5,918 nucleotides of DNA from UBA8950 sp034411635 (GCA_034411635.1 DAOUML010000349.1:1-5918); one strand, 5' to 3'. Shown: positions 1 through 5,918, numbered from the stretch's first letter. Notes: generated by a model from the letters alone, not told the origin. A program made the numbers and translations.

Positions 1-296
1 TGCTTTGGAAAACGAGCAGTATAAAACGGATCCAGACGCTTGAAGGGAACGGCCTCCAGCACGCCCAATTCTTTCAAGGCAGGGTATGCCCACCCACCGG
101 GCGCGACGCCATCCAGCGCATGAAGCGCCACCTCAAAGCGATATTTTCCGCGTCGAAACTCGTGAGCGTATCCGCCTGGCACGGCGTGATGTTCGAGTAC
201 CAATACTTTCTTGCCTGCCTTGGCAAGATAAGCGGCGGCGCTCAGCCCTCCAAGACCCGCGCCGATGACAACGACATCAAATTTTTCTGTGTTCAT
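1..296 (-). CDS. FAD-dependent oxidoreductase, phytoene desaturase/RetSat-like (N-terminal part, cut by window edge)
   Basis: Ninety-eight codons are visible, read leftward from ATG 296-294 to the window edge. The protein opens with a Rossmann FAD-binding site: beta strand FDVVVIGAG, the dinucleotide motif GAGLGGLSAA (G12, G14, G17), helix, then VLVLE with the ribose-binding acidic residue E35. PGGYAHEF at about 40-47 and RGKYRFEVALHAL follow. This order is typical of the phytoene desaturase, carotene isomerase and retinol-saturase-like flavoproteins, which desaturate, saturate or isomerise polyene or other lipophilic substrates. The substrate cannot be told from this fragment. The start is supported by a good ribosome site, AAGAGGA, about six bases before ATG. 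The gene begins 16 bp after the stop of the DUF2269-type membrane protein, so the two are probably co-transcribed. The flavoprotein assignment is firm; the subfamily is a judgement from remembered motifs. Confidence 0.88.
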   Translation of the reverse strand, partial: MNTEKFDVVVIGAGLGGLSAAAYLAKAGKKVLVLEHHAVPGGYAHEFRRGKYRFEVALHALDGVAPGGWAYPALKELGVLEAVPFKRLDPFYTARFPK

Positions 297-300
297 GATT

Positions 301-308
301 TTTCCTCT
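301..308 (-). promoter_or_regulatory. Ribosome binding site of the FAD oxidoreductase
   Basis: On the minus strand the sequence between the two genes reads TAATAAAAGAGGAAAAATCATG. AGAGGA is a strong Shine-Dalgarno match at normal spacing, just after the double stop of the upstream membrane-protein gene. It contrasts with the kinase and uvrC genes on the other strand, which have no such site. Confidence 0.7.
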
Positions 309-312
309 TTTA

Positions 313-801
313 TTACCACAAGTGCGGTTTGAAAACCATCAAGAAGAGGGAAGCCAACGGGGTTAGCGTGGCAATTGCTCCCCAAAAATACCAACGGCGC
401 AAAGCGCTGAAAAATGCAGTCGGTAAAGAATCTGCTTGTGAAGACAATCTAATCAAGCGCGCCTGCAATGGGATTAGAAATACCGCCCATAGCACGCCCG
501 AAAGGATGAACAGCCCTAAGGCCAGCACAATCCAGCCTTGCGTCAATCCGCCCCAGGCGGCGTAGGAAAGAATGAAACCGTTGAGAAGCAGCAAGAAGAT
601 ACCCGGCGCAGTAAAGAAAACATCCGCCCAGTTCAGCGCGCCCACGGCAAAGCGCAGGGCTGCCTTATCGCCGCTTTGTTCGGCAAAAACCATCCACAAC
701 GCCGAAACGATAATATTGCCCATGAACAGTACGGCTCCGAGAACATGCAGAAACACATGCCATCCGTAGGGAAACAGTAGCGGATACCCGAAAATCCCCA
801 T
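313..801 (-). CDS. DUF2269-type integral membrane protein
   Basis: From ATG 801-799 the protein has 162 residues and ends at TAA 315-313, followed at once by a second TAA. It is very hydrophobic, with four likely membrane helices at about 13-38, 58-82, 87-108 and 134-157. The phrases GWHVFLHVLGAVLFMGNII and ALNWADVFFTAPGIFLLLLNG recall the DUF2269 family of predicted membrane proteins of unknown function. The open frame extends upstream without a stop to about 1050, but that part reads as transposase, so the start was placed at the methionine just before the family-like sequence. ATG 837 (174 aa) and GTG 969 (218 aa) are alternatives. None of the three has a clear ribosome site. It lies 16 bp before the FAD oxidoreductase and probably shares its transcript, which may point to a membrane electron-transfer or lipid role; that is inference only. 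Confidence 0.75.
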   Translation of the reverse strand: MGIFGYPLLFPYGWHVFLHVLGAVLFMGNIIVSALWMVFAEQSGDKAALRFAVGALNWADVFFTAPGIFLLLLNGFILSYAAWGGLTQGWIVLALGLFILSGVLWAVFLIPLQARLIRLSSQADSLPTAFFSALRRWYFWGAIATLTPLASLFLMVFKPHLW

Positions 802-822
802 TACAGTGCTTGAAACCGCTAT

Positions 823-1241
823 TTGTGTCACTTGCATCGGATAAGAGCGTTCTTCGCGTACATTCACCAGCGAAACAGTGAAGAACGAAAGCCCAGGAAT
901 TACTCGTTGTTGGATACCAAAGAAAAACCGATCCAATCCGTAGGTAGCTTTGCCTGCTTTGCTTGCCACAGACTCATCGCCCGCAGCGATATATGTGTCT
1001 TTCGGTTTTAAGAACTTCTCTCGAAAGAGTAGCCAGTGAATGGCTATCCAGGGAAGTTTTGTGTAGTAAACCGTTGGATCGTGCGGTAACTCCCGCCTTT
1101 CTCCGTCCAGAGGGAAAGACCCAACATCGTAATCCGTCCGCTGATGACCAGCATCCCAAAGATGACTTGGCTCATTTGGCCAAGGGTTGTTTTAGGTAAA
1201 AGAGGCGCAATCGCTTGTAAAAGTGCTAAAATCTCTGTCAT
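823..1241 (-). pseudogene. Broken, truncated DDE transposase (IS4-like)
   Basis: The gene begins at ATG 1241-1239 with a good ribosome site, GGAG six bases upstream. The first 65 residues include LGQMSQVIFGMLVISGR and WTEKGGSYRTIQRF, typical of the N-terminal part of an IS transposase. The frame then stops at TAG 1046-1044. The adjacent frame, from TGG at 1050, continues the same protein as WIAIHWLLFREKFLKPKD, then AAGDES with a likely first catalytic Asp, then GKATYGLDRFF, GLSFFTVSLVNV and ERSYPMQVTQ. One missing T in CCT-TGG would explain the break. Homology appears to stop near 823, so the rest of the catalytic domain is absent and the frame runs into the DUF2269-type gene. It cannot be active as it stands. 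The IS family is assigned from remembered motifs, not a search. The left boundary is approximate. Confidence 0.75.
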
Positions 1242-1320
1242 GGGCTTCTCCGAGTAGGTTGGTTGTTATGAGAGACACAACTTTACTCGATTAGCCCTAT
1301 TTCATCCAACTATTTTGGCG
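823..1320 (-). mobile_element. Insertion sequence remnant, 5' part only
   Basis: The transposase pseudogene and about 80 bp of AT-richer leader upstream of it are what is left of an insertion sequence. Its distal part was replaced by, or recombined next to, the DUF2269-type gene. I could not identify terminal inverted repeats or a target duplication, so the outer end near 1320 is a guess. No second IS end was found at the other side. Confidence 0.45.
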
Positions 1321-1411
1321 AAGGTATTGCGGTAGAGAATCCAATTTTTATGGCTATTAAAAAAAACGCCAACTTTACCGGGATTCGGTACGTATAAAGC
1401 CGTACTCAAGG
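1242..1411. other. Spacer between IS remnant and rnpB
   Basis: No gene is seen here. It holds the ribosome site of the broken transposase (GGAG, minus strand, 1251-1248), an AT-rich stretch, two copies of CAACTTTAC (1278-1286 and 1370-1378), and the T run and weak hairpin proposed to end rnpB. The outer end of the insertion sequence probably lies within it. Confidence 0.5.
1358..1405 (-). terminator. Possible terminator of rnpB
   Basis: About 20-50 nt past the 3' end of the RNase P RNA, on the minus strand, a short hairpin (GTACG / CGTAC, 8-nt loop, 1405-1388) is followed by about 20 bases and then a run of eight T (1366-1359). The sequence directly before the T run forms only a weak stem (CCGG/TTGG). 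The position suits rnpB termination and the U tract is clear, but the hairpin is not strong. Confidence 0.35.
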
Positions 1412-1840
1412 GTGCCCCAGGCTGGTCTATAAGCCGCATTCTGTCCGACGCTTGCGCGCCGTGACGGTCATCTATCTGGCAAGCGTGTCGCCACGCCGCT
1501 CATGCAGCCTACCCGGAACTCAAAGGAGACGGGCCGCCTCCCAATGACCGAAGTCATTTCGCTCCTGCTTGGCCTTGCTCGCAACGGGGGTTACCAGGCC
1601 ACCCGCATTACTGCGGATGCCGGTGGTCTCTTACACCACCTTTTCACTATCACCGTCCCCACCACCTCCCCTAAATCCGAAGGATTTGGGGGAGGCCGGG
1701 AGGGGGCCGGCTACCTGTTTTCTGTGGCCCTAATCCGGCAGGTTACCCCGCCCCGGGTGTTACCCGACGCCGCGCCCTGTAGAGTGCGGACTTTCCTCGA
1801 CCCCGCAAACGGAGCCGCGACCGTCCGACCAGCCTGGGGC
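1412..1840 (-). ncRNA. rnpB: RNase P RNA, bacterial type A
   Basis: This is the catalytic RNA of RNase P, which removes 5' leaders from precursor tRNAs. The ends pair as a perfect 14-bp P1 helix: GCCCCAGGCTGGTC (1840-1827) with GACCAGCCTGGGGC (1427-1414). Conserved core parts are present. P4 is GAGGAAAGUCCGCAC (about 1799-1784) with its partner ACAGAAUGCGGCUUAU (1444-1429). P8 is GGGUAACACCC, and P13 is GGUGGU-GUAAGAG-ACCACC. P14 is CCGCA-GUAA-UGCGG with a GNRA loop. GCAAGGCCAAGCAGG and the later GGCC loop can form P6. CCGGGUAGGCUGC (about 1516-1504) contains the GGU that pairs with the tRNA CCA end. P18 is GCGUG-GCGA-CACGC. P6, P16/P17 and P18 together indicate type A. The predicted transcription start, seven bases after the promoter -10, coincides with the first base of P1. 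Ends are accurate to a few bases. Confidence 0.96.
1665..1695 (-). other. Extended P12 hairpin of the RNase P RNA
   Basis: A 14-bp stem (1665-1678 with 1682-1695) with one C/A mismatch in the RNA caps the variable P12 arm of rnpB. Its tip is UCCUUCGGA, which can form a UUC triloop or a C(UUCG)G tetraloop. It lies where E. coli RNase P RNA also has P12, so it is normal structure rather than an inserted repeat. Confidence 0.7.
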
Positions 1841-1846
1841 AATCGG

Positions 1847-1855
1847 ATAATACCA
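1847..1855 (-). promoter_or_regulatory. rnpB promoter, extended -10
   Basis: On the minus strand TGGTATTAT gives a TATTAT -10 box with the TG of an extended -10. The seventh base past the box is 1840, exactly the 5' G of helix P1. There is no good -35 at 16-18 bp; TTGAAA (1870-1865) is too close. An extended -10 promoter can work without one. Confidence 0.7.
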
Positions 1856-1904
1856 TTAAAACAATTTCAACATCCTTGAAAATATTTTGATTCTGACAAC
1901 TACA

Positions 1905-1912
1905 GGTATAAT
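1905..1912 (+). promoter_or_regulatory. Kinase gene promoter -10, predicted leaderless start
   Basis: GGTATAAT contains a perfect consensus -10 (TATAAT, 1907-1912) whose last base lies only seven bases before the A of the kinase ATG at 1919. Transcription would start at or next to the ATG. No Shine-Dalgarno sequence exists between the box and the ATG (AAAAAC). The -35 region is poor; TTTTGA at 1885-1890 is the best in range. It diverges from the rnpB promoter within a 78-bp gap. Confidence 0.6.
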
Positions 1913-1918
1913 AAAAAC

Positions 1919-4144
1919 ATGACAGAATTGGTCGGAAAAACCCTTTCCAAAGTGCATATTGAAAAACTTCTCAATCGCGGCGGCATGGCAGAAGTGTATC
2001 TTGGCACGCATACCACCCTCAGCCGCCGCGTTGCCATCAAGGTTCTGCACCGTCACCTTGAAGAAAATACCGACCTGAAACAACGCTTCGAACGCGAGGC
2101 GCAAGTCCTGGCCGGGTTGCGCCACCCCAACATCGTCCAGGTTTACGATTTCGACATTATCGAAAACCAACCCTACATCATCATGGAGTACGTTCCCGGC
2201 CTCAGCCTGGCATCGTACCTGAACAGTGTCCATGCCCACGGCGGACGGCTAACCCTCAAACAAATCGGCCAACTCCTGCTGATGCTAAGCGACGCCCTCG
2301 ACTATGCCCACAAAAACGGCATCGTTCACCGCGACATCAAACCAGCCAACATTCTGCTCACCTCCAAAACCGATTCCATTCAATCAGGGCAACCCTTGCC
2401 ACCAGATGCGCAAGCCATCCTGACCGATTTTGGCCTGCTGCGCCTGACGCAGGCAGCCTCCCAAACCTCCTCTGGCACAATCTCAGGCACACCTGCCTAC
2501 ATGTCGCCAGAACAGGCCCGCGGCGACAAAGTAGACTCGCGTTCCGACCTCTACTCACTCGGCATCACCCTTTACGAAATGCTGGCCGGCAAAGTGCCTT
2601 TTGAAGCCGATACATCGATGGCAGTTCTCTTCAAACACATTCAGGAAGCCCCGCCGCCGATTGAAGGTCTGCCCACCTCCCTGCAAATCGTGCTCGACCG
2701 TGTCCTTGCCAAAAACCCAACCGAACGTTTTGCCAGCGCGCCCGACCTGCTAAAAGCCTTTCTGGATGCCAGCAACCTGTCACAAGCCGACTTAATACCC
2801 GGCCAGTTGCAGGCCGAATCGCTCAACGCGCGCGCCACCCTCAATGCCGCCCCGCCCCCAACTCCAAAAAGCAGCACAACCCAATTATGGCCTGTTTGGG
2901 CGACAGTTTTTGCAGGTCTTCTCCTGGCAGCACTGGCCTGGTGGCAGGCCATCTCCGCGCCCCAACCCCCGCCCGTTTTTGATCAAACAGCCCACGCCAT
3001 CGTACTCGCCACGCCTGCGCCCTTCACCGCCGCCCCAAATATGCCAGCCCATGAAAGCCCCGCGCAACCAGCAGACCATTCTCAACCCGAAAATCCTGCA
3101 AATACAGAAAACACAGCCACCTTTGGCGCATTACGCTTTTACAATGTCGCCGGCCTGCTCGACGAAGTCATTCTCTCAAGTTGGGATCTGCCCGCCCCTG
3201 AAGACAAATTCCAGCACGAAGTCTGGCTGGTGGGCGATGAAATCCGGCGCAGCCTGGGCATATTGCCCTTACCCGACGAAAACGGACTCTCCAGCCTGTT
3301 CTTCATCGACGAACAGGGACGCAATCTGCTGGCCCGCTTTGGACGCGTCGAAATCAGCCTCGAACCCAACCCCGACCCGAACCCCAACAGTTCGGGCAAC
3401 ATTGTCTACTCCTCCGGCCTTCCGCCACTGGCCCTCGAACACCTGCGCCACCTGTTTGTCGGTTTTGAAGAAACACCCAACCAAATTGGCCTCATCGTCG
3501 GCCTGGAAACGCATACCCTGCTGGTTGATGAACACACCCAGCAAATGCTCGCCGCCTACCAGCAAGACAACCTGGTCGAAACGCGCCGCCAGGCTGAAAT
3601 CGTCCACAACCTGCTGGTTGGCAACCAGGCCGGCAACTACGGCGATCTCGATGCCGATGGCACAGTCAGCGACCCAGGCGATGGCTTTGGGCTATTGTTG
3701 AATGGCGATCAGGTTGGCTACATCGAAGGCACAATTTCGCACACCCTTTATGCCATGAACATGCCCGATGCCTCGCTCAACATCGTCATTCACGGCGAAC
3801 ACGTTCTATTCTGCGCGCGCAACATCGAAACCTGGGCTGTCGAACTCACAACAATTATGCAGCAAATCCTGATGCGTGAAAATCTCGACAACGAAACCCG
3901 CGCCCTGATTCTGCAAGCCCTGTCGCTCTCTGACCGCATGAAAAATGGGCGCGACCTGAACGGCAACGAAAGCATCGACCCCATCGCCGGAGAAGGCGGG
4001 CTAACCACCGCCCTTGAACATGCCATTTACATGCTAGACATGCCCCTATTCACCGGCCCCAACCGCCTGCCACTCGCTGAACCGGCTGAATCATCTTCGT
4101 CACCCCATCAGAATGACGAAATGCCGCCCGGCTACGCGCCATAA
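1919..4144 (+). CDS. Transmembrane Ser/Thr protein kinase with anti-sigma-like (RskA-like) exterior domain
   Basis: The 741 residues form three parts. Residues 10-285 are a Hanks-type kinase: Gly loop LNRGGMAEVY (18-27), VAIK with ATP-binding K41, helix C Glu E60, catalytic HRDIKPAN (H137-N144, D139), DFG (D170-G172), a Thr/Ser-rich activation loop with T187, S189 and T191, SPE (196-198) and DSRSDLYSLG. All catalytic residues are present, so it should be active. A short extra segment sits between the catalytic loop and DFG. A Pro/Thr-rich stretch leads to one membrane helix at about 324-344, placing the kinase in the cytoplasm and residues 345-741 outside. After a Pro-rich linker, residues 403-500 (HEVWLVGDE, SLEPNPDPNPNSSG, VYSSGLPP) resemble the RskA-like anti-sigma exterior domain. 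Residues 535-710 are helical with two Asp-rich loops (576-588, 679-692) and H563, H608, H625 and H628. There are no PASTA repeats. The ligand and substrates are unknown. Confidence 0.92.
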   Translation: MTELVGKTLSKVHIEKLLNRGGMAEVYLGTHTTLSRRVAIKVLHRHLEENTDLKQRFEREAQVLAGLRHPNIVQVYDFDIIENQPYIIMEYVPGLSLASYLNSVHAHGGRLTLKQIGQLLLMLSDALDYAHKNGIVHRDIKPANILLTSKTDSIQSGQPLPPDAQAILTDFGLLRLTQAASQTSSGTISGTPAYMSPEQARGDKVDSRSDLYSLGITLYEMLAGKVPFEADTSMAVLFKHIQEAPPPIEGLPTSLQIVLDRVLAKNPTERFASAPDLLKAFLDASNLSQADLIPGQLQAESLNARATLNAAPPPTPKSSTTQLWPVWATVFAGLLLAALAWWQAISAPQPPPVFDQTAHAIVLATPAPFTAAPNMPAHESPAQPADHSQPENPANTENTATFGALRFYNVAGLLDEVILSSWDLPAPEDKFQHEVWLVGDEIRRSLGILPLPDENGLSSLFFIDEQGRNLLARFGRVEISLEPNPDPNPNSSGNIVYSSGLPPLALEHLRHLFVGFEETPNQIGLIVGLETHTLLVDEHTQQMLAAYQQDNLVETRRQAEIVHNLLVGNQAGNYGDLDADGTVSDPGDGFGLLLNGDQVGYIEGTISHTLYAMNMPDASLNIVIHGEHVLFCARNIETWAVELTTIMQQILMRENLDNETRALILQALSLSDRMKNGRDLNGNESIDPIAGEGGLTTALEHAIYMLDMPLFTGPNRLPLAEPAESSSSPHQNDEMPPGYAP

Positions 4145-4153
4145 AAAAACAAC

Positions 4154-4181
4154 ATACCCGCCCAGAGGCGGGTATAATTTT
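4154..4181 (+). terminator. Hairpin terminator after the kinase gene
   Basis: A perfect 9-bp stem, ATACCCGCC (4154-4162) with GGCGGGTAT (4167-4175) and loop CAGA, begins 10 bases after the kinase stop. It is followed by AATTTT, a short U tract. An A7 run before the stem would give a better U tract on the other strand, but no gene on that strand needs it here. The 3' arm overlaps the -10 box of uvrC. Confidence 0.6.
4171..4178 (+). promoter_or_regulatory. uvrC promoter -10, predicted leaderless start
   Basis: GGTATAAT contains a perfect TATAAT (4173-4178) ending eight bases before the A of the uvrC ATG at 4186. Transcription would begin at or one base before the start codon. The bases between (TTTGCCC) hold no Shine-Dalgarno. 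The same eight-base core precedes the kinase gene. The box lies inside the 3' arm of the preceding hairpin, and no -35 match is seen. Confidence 0.55.
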
Positions 4182-4185
4182 GCCC

Positions 4186-5918
4186 ATGCAACTCTCCGAA
4201 CACCTGCAAGGCATCCTCGCCACCCTGCCCGCCAAACCCGGCTGCTACCTCATGAAAAACGCCGAGGCGAAAATCATCTACATCGGCAAAGCCATTAATC
4301 TCAAAAACCGGGTACGCTCCTACTTTCACGCCGATTCGAGCCACGATAACAAAACCCGCCGCCTGGTGCGCGAAATCACCGACCTGGAGTGGATCGTCGT
4401 CGGATCAGAACTGGAAGCCCTGATTCTGGAGATGAATCTCATCAAGCGCCACCGTCCCAAGTACAACGTGCGCTTGAAGGATGACAAACGCTACCCCTAC
4501 ATCAAAGTCCATTGGCAGGATGCCTACCCCAAAGTAACCGTCACCCGCCAGATGTTTGAAGATGACGCCCGCTATTTCGGGCCATACACCTCGGCCTGGG
4601 CCGTCTACCAGACCCTCGACGTGCTGCGCAAAGTCTTCCCCTACCTGACCTGCGACCGTGAAATCACCGGTCACGACAAACGCGCCTGCCTGTACTACGA
4701 CATCAAACTGTGCATCGGCCCATGCATCGGGGCCGCCGACCAGTCCGCCTACCGCCAGATGATCGCCGACCTGATGGAATTCCTGAGCGGACATTCCGAA
4801 CCCATCATGGCCCGCGTACAAATCGAAATGGAAAAAGCCGCCGAAGATCTGCGCTTCGAGAAAGCCGCCGCCCTGCGCGACCAACTCAAAGCCATGACCA
4901 GCATCGTCGAACGTCAGAAAATTGTATTCGCCTCCGATTACAAAGATTCAGACGTAATAGCCCTGGCCCGCGCCGATAGCGAAGCCTGCGTGCAAATTTT
5001 CTTCGTGCGCGGCGGCAAACTCATTGGGCGCGAATATTTCATCCTCGAAGGCGCCGAAGATACCGCCGATGCCGAAGTCATCGCCGAATTTGTCAAACAG
5101 TTTTACACCGAAGCCGCCGCCATGCCCCAACAAGTGCTGTTGCCGGAAGAAATCGAAGAAGCCCGCATCATACAAGAATGGATGCGCTCGCGGCGCGGCG
5201 GAGAAAAGATTGAGATTCACGTCCCACGCGAAGGACAGCCGCGCGAACTCGTTCAAATGGCCGCCGAAAACGCCGCCGAAACCCTCTCGGCCCTGCGCGC
5301 CCAATGGCAGGCCGATAGCCACAAACAAGAAATGGCCCTGGCCGAACTGCAATCGGCCTTTGGCCTGCCCGAACCACCCAACCGCATGGAATGCTACGAT
5401 GTTTCGCACACGCAAGGCGTCGCCACCGTTGGCGCGATGGTCGTTTTTGAACAGGGCGTTCCGGCCAAAGGACAATATCGAAAATTCAACATCGACAGCA
5501 CCTCGATTGGCAACCCCGATGACTTCGCCAGCATGGAAGAGATGCTCACCCGGCGCTTCAAGCGCTGGCAAGCCGCCAGCGAATCGCAGGCCCAGGCCCC
5601 CGGCGCAAAAGTGGACGAATCTTTCGCCCGCCTGCCCGAACTGATCGTCATCGATGGCGGCAAGGGGCAGTTGGGGCGCGTCGTTGGGGTACTGGAGCAG
5701 TTCGAACTCACCGGAAAAGTTGCGGTGGTTGGCCTGGCCAAACGCGAAGAAGAGATTTTCTTCCCGCACAAATCTGAACCGCTGCTTCTGCCGCGTCACT
5801 CGCAAGGGCTCTACCTGCTCCAACGCATCCGCGATGAAGCCCATCGCTTCGGCATCACCGCCCACCGCAAACGCCGCTCGAAGCAAGGCATGGCCTCCAT
5901 CCTCGATGCAATTCCTGG
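4186..5918 (+). CDS. uvrC: UvrABC excinuclease subunit C (C-terminus cut by window edge)
   Basis: UvrC makes both incisions around a DNA lesion in nucleotide excision repair after loading by UvrA and UvrB. The 577 visible residues show every catalytic part. The GIY-YIG nuclease domain (12-94) makes the 3' cut and has GCY 19-21, YIG 32-34, R42, E82 and N94. Four cysteines at C156, C168, C176 and C180 have the spacing of the UvrC iron-sulfur site. The UVR motif for UvrB binding is at about 211-242 (KAAEDLRFEKAAALRDQL). The RNase H-like domain for the 5' cut has ECYDVSH (D405), D445/D446, LIVIDGGKGQL (D490) and DEAHRFGITAHR (H553). A polar insert of about 18 residues sits near 460-480. The terminal helix-hairpin-helix DNA-binding part lies beyond the edge, just after DAIPG. 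ATG 4186 is chosen because it leaves the whole GIY-YIG domain; no ribosome site precedes it. Confidence 0.97.
   Translation, partial: MQLSEHLQGILATLPAKPGCYLMKNAEAKIIYIGKAINLKNRVRSYFHADSSHDNKTRRLVREITDLEWIVVGSELEALILEMNLIKRHRPKYNVRLKDDKRYPYIKVHWQDAYPKVTVTRQMFEDDARYFGPYTSAWAVYQTLDVLRKVFPYLTCDREITGHDKRACLYYDIKLCIGPCIGAADQSAYRQMIADLMEFLSGHSEPIMARVQIEMEKAAEDLRFEKAAALRDQLKAMTSIVERQKIVFASDYKDSDVIALARADSEACVQIFFVRGGKLIGREYFILEGAEDTADAEVIAEFVKQFYTEAAAMPQQVLLPEEIEEARIIQEWMRSRRGGEKIEIHVPREGQPRELVQMAAENAAETLSALRAQWQADSHKQEMALAELQSAFGLPEPPNRMECYDVSHTQGVATVGAMVVFEQGVPAKGQYRKFNIDSTSIGNPDDFASMEEMLTRRFKRWQAASESQAQAPGAKVDESFARLPELIVIDGGKGQLGRVVGVLEQFELTGKVAVVGLAKREEEIFFPHKSEPLLLPRHSQGLYLLQRIRDEAHRFGITAHRKRRSKQGMASILDAIP

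Noticed and set aside
1665..1695. Strong inverted repeat as a possible REP or mobile repeat
   Set aside because: It sits at the tip of the P12 arm of RNase P RNA, a normally variable helix, and no second copy occurs in the window.
1502..1879. 125-codon plus-strand open frame
   Set aside because: It is antisense to the RNase P RNA, whose helices explain the sequence. The predicted protein has no recognisable domain and is rich in low-complexity Pro, Gly and Arg.
2844..3701. 285-codon plus-strand frame inside the kinase gene
   Set aside because: It is an out-of-frame reading of the kinase linker and ectodomain, full of Pro, Ser, Thr and Arg, with no domain. The kinase frame is continuous and domain-rich through the same bases.
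1919..4144. PASTA-type (PknB/PrkC) peptidoglycan-sensing kinase
   Set aside because: The exterior region has no PASTA repeats; its motifs match an RskA-like domain followed by a helical Asp/His module instead.
5024..5644. 206-codon plus-strand frame inside uvrC
   Set aside because: It is a shifted reading of uvrC with biased Lys/Pro/Ser/Arg composition and no motif.
4948..5886. 312-codon minus-strand open frame
   Set aside because: It lies opposite the catalytic half of uvrC. Long antisense frames are common in GC-rich genes, and uvrC shows all its catalytic residues here.
1..5918. CRISPR array, tRNA genes, prophage or toxin-antitoxin pair
   Set aside because: No regularly spaced repeats, no cloverleaf with a CCA-type acceptor, and no phage or toxin-like small gene pairs were seen on either strand.

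Overview
The window looks like a piece of a chromosome from a free-living bacterium, most probably in the Chloroflexota (an Anaerolineae-like lineage). That placement is an inference. It rests on the GC-rich, GCC/GGC-heavy codon use and on the membrane Ser/Thr kinase with an anti-sigma-like exterior domain. It also rests on a FAD oxidoreductase next to a DUF2269-type membrane protein and on a type A RNase P RNA. No single marker proves it.

Left part, minus strand (about 1-1241). Reading right to left there is a broken DDE transposase (about 1241-823). It runs without a stop into a small four-helix membrane protein of DUF2269 type (start about 801). Sixteen bases further on lies the start of a FAD-dependent phytoene-desaturase/RetSat-like oxidoreductase (296 to beyond the left edge). 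The last two genes look like one transcription unit.

Middle (about 1242-1918). A spacer of about 170 bp holds a possible weak terminator. It is followed by the complete RNase P RNA gene rnpB on the minus strand (about 1840-1412), with a perfect 14-bp P1 helix and all core motifs. A 78-bp divergent intergenic region carries the rnpB promoter facing left and the kinase promoter facing right.

Right part, plus strand (1919-5918). A 741-residue transmembrane Ser/Thr protein kinase has an external region made of an RskA-like beta domain and a helical part with two Asp-rich loops and several histidines. Then come a 9-bp hairpin and uvrC, the nucleotide excision repair endonuclease subunit, which runs off the right edge lacking only its C-terminal HhH part.

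The most interesting points are three. First, the exterior of the kinase looks like a metal-binding sensor with an internal repeat. Second, rnpB, the kinase gene and uvrC share a GGTATWAT promoter core placed the same distance from the RNA 5' end or ATG, which predicts leaderless mRNAs for both protein genes. Third, the transposase remnant is joined in frame to the DUF2269 gene. I did not find a clearly new multi-gene system; the kinase ectodomain is the best candidate for undescribed biology.
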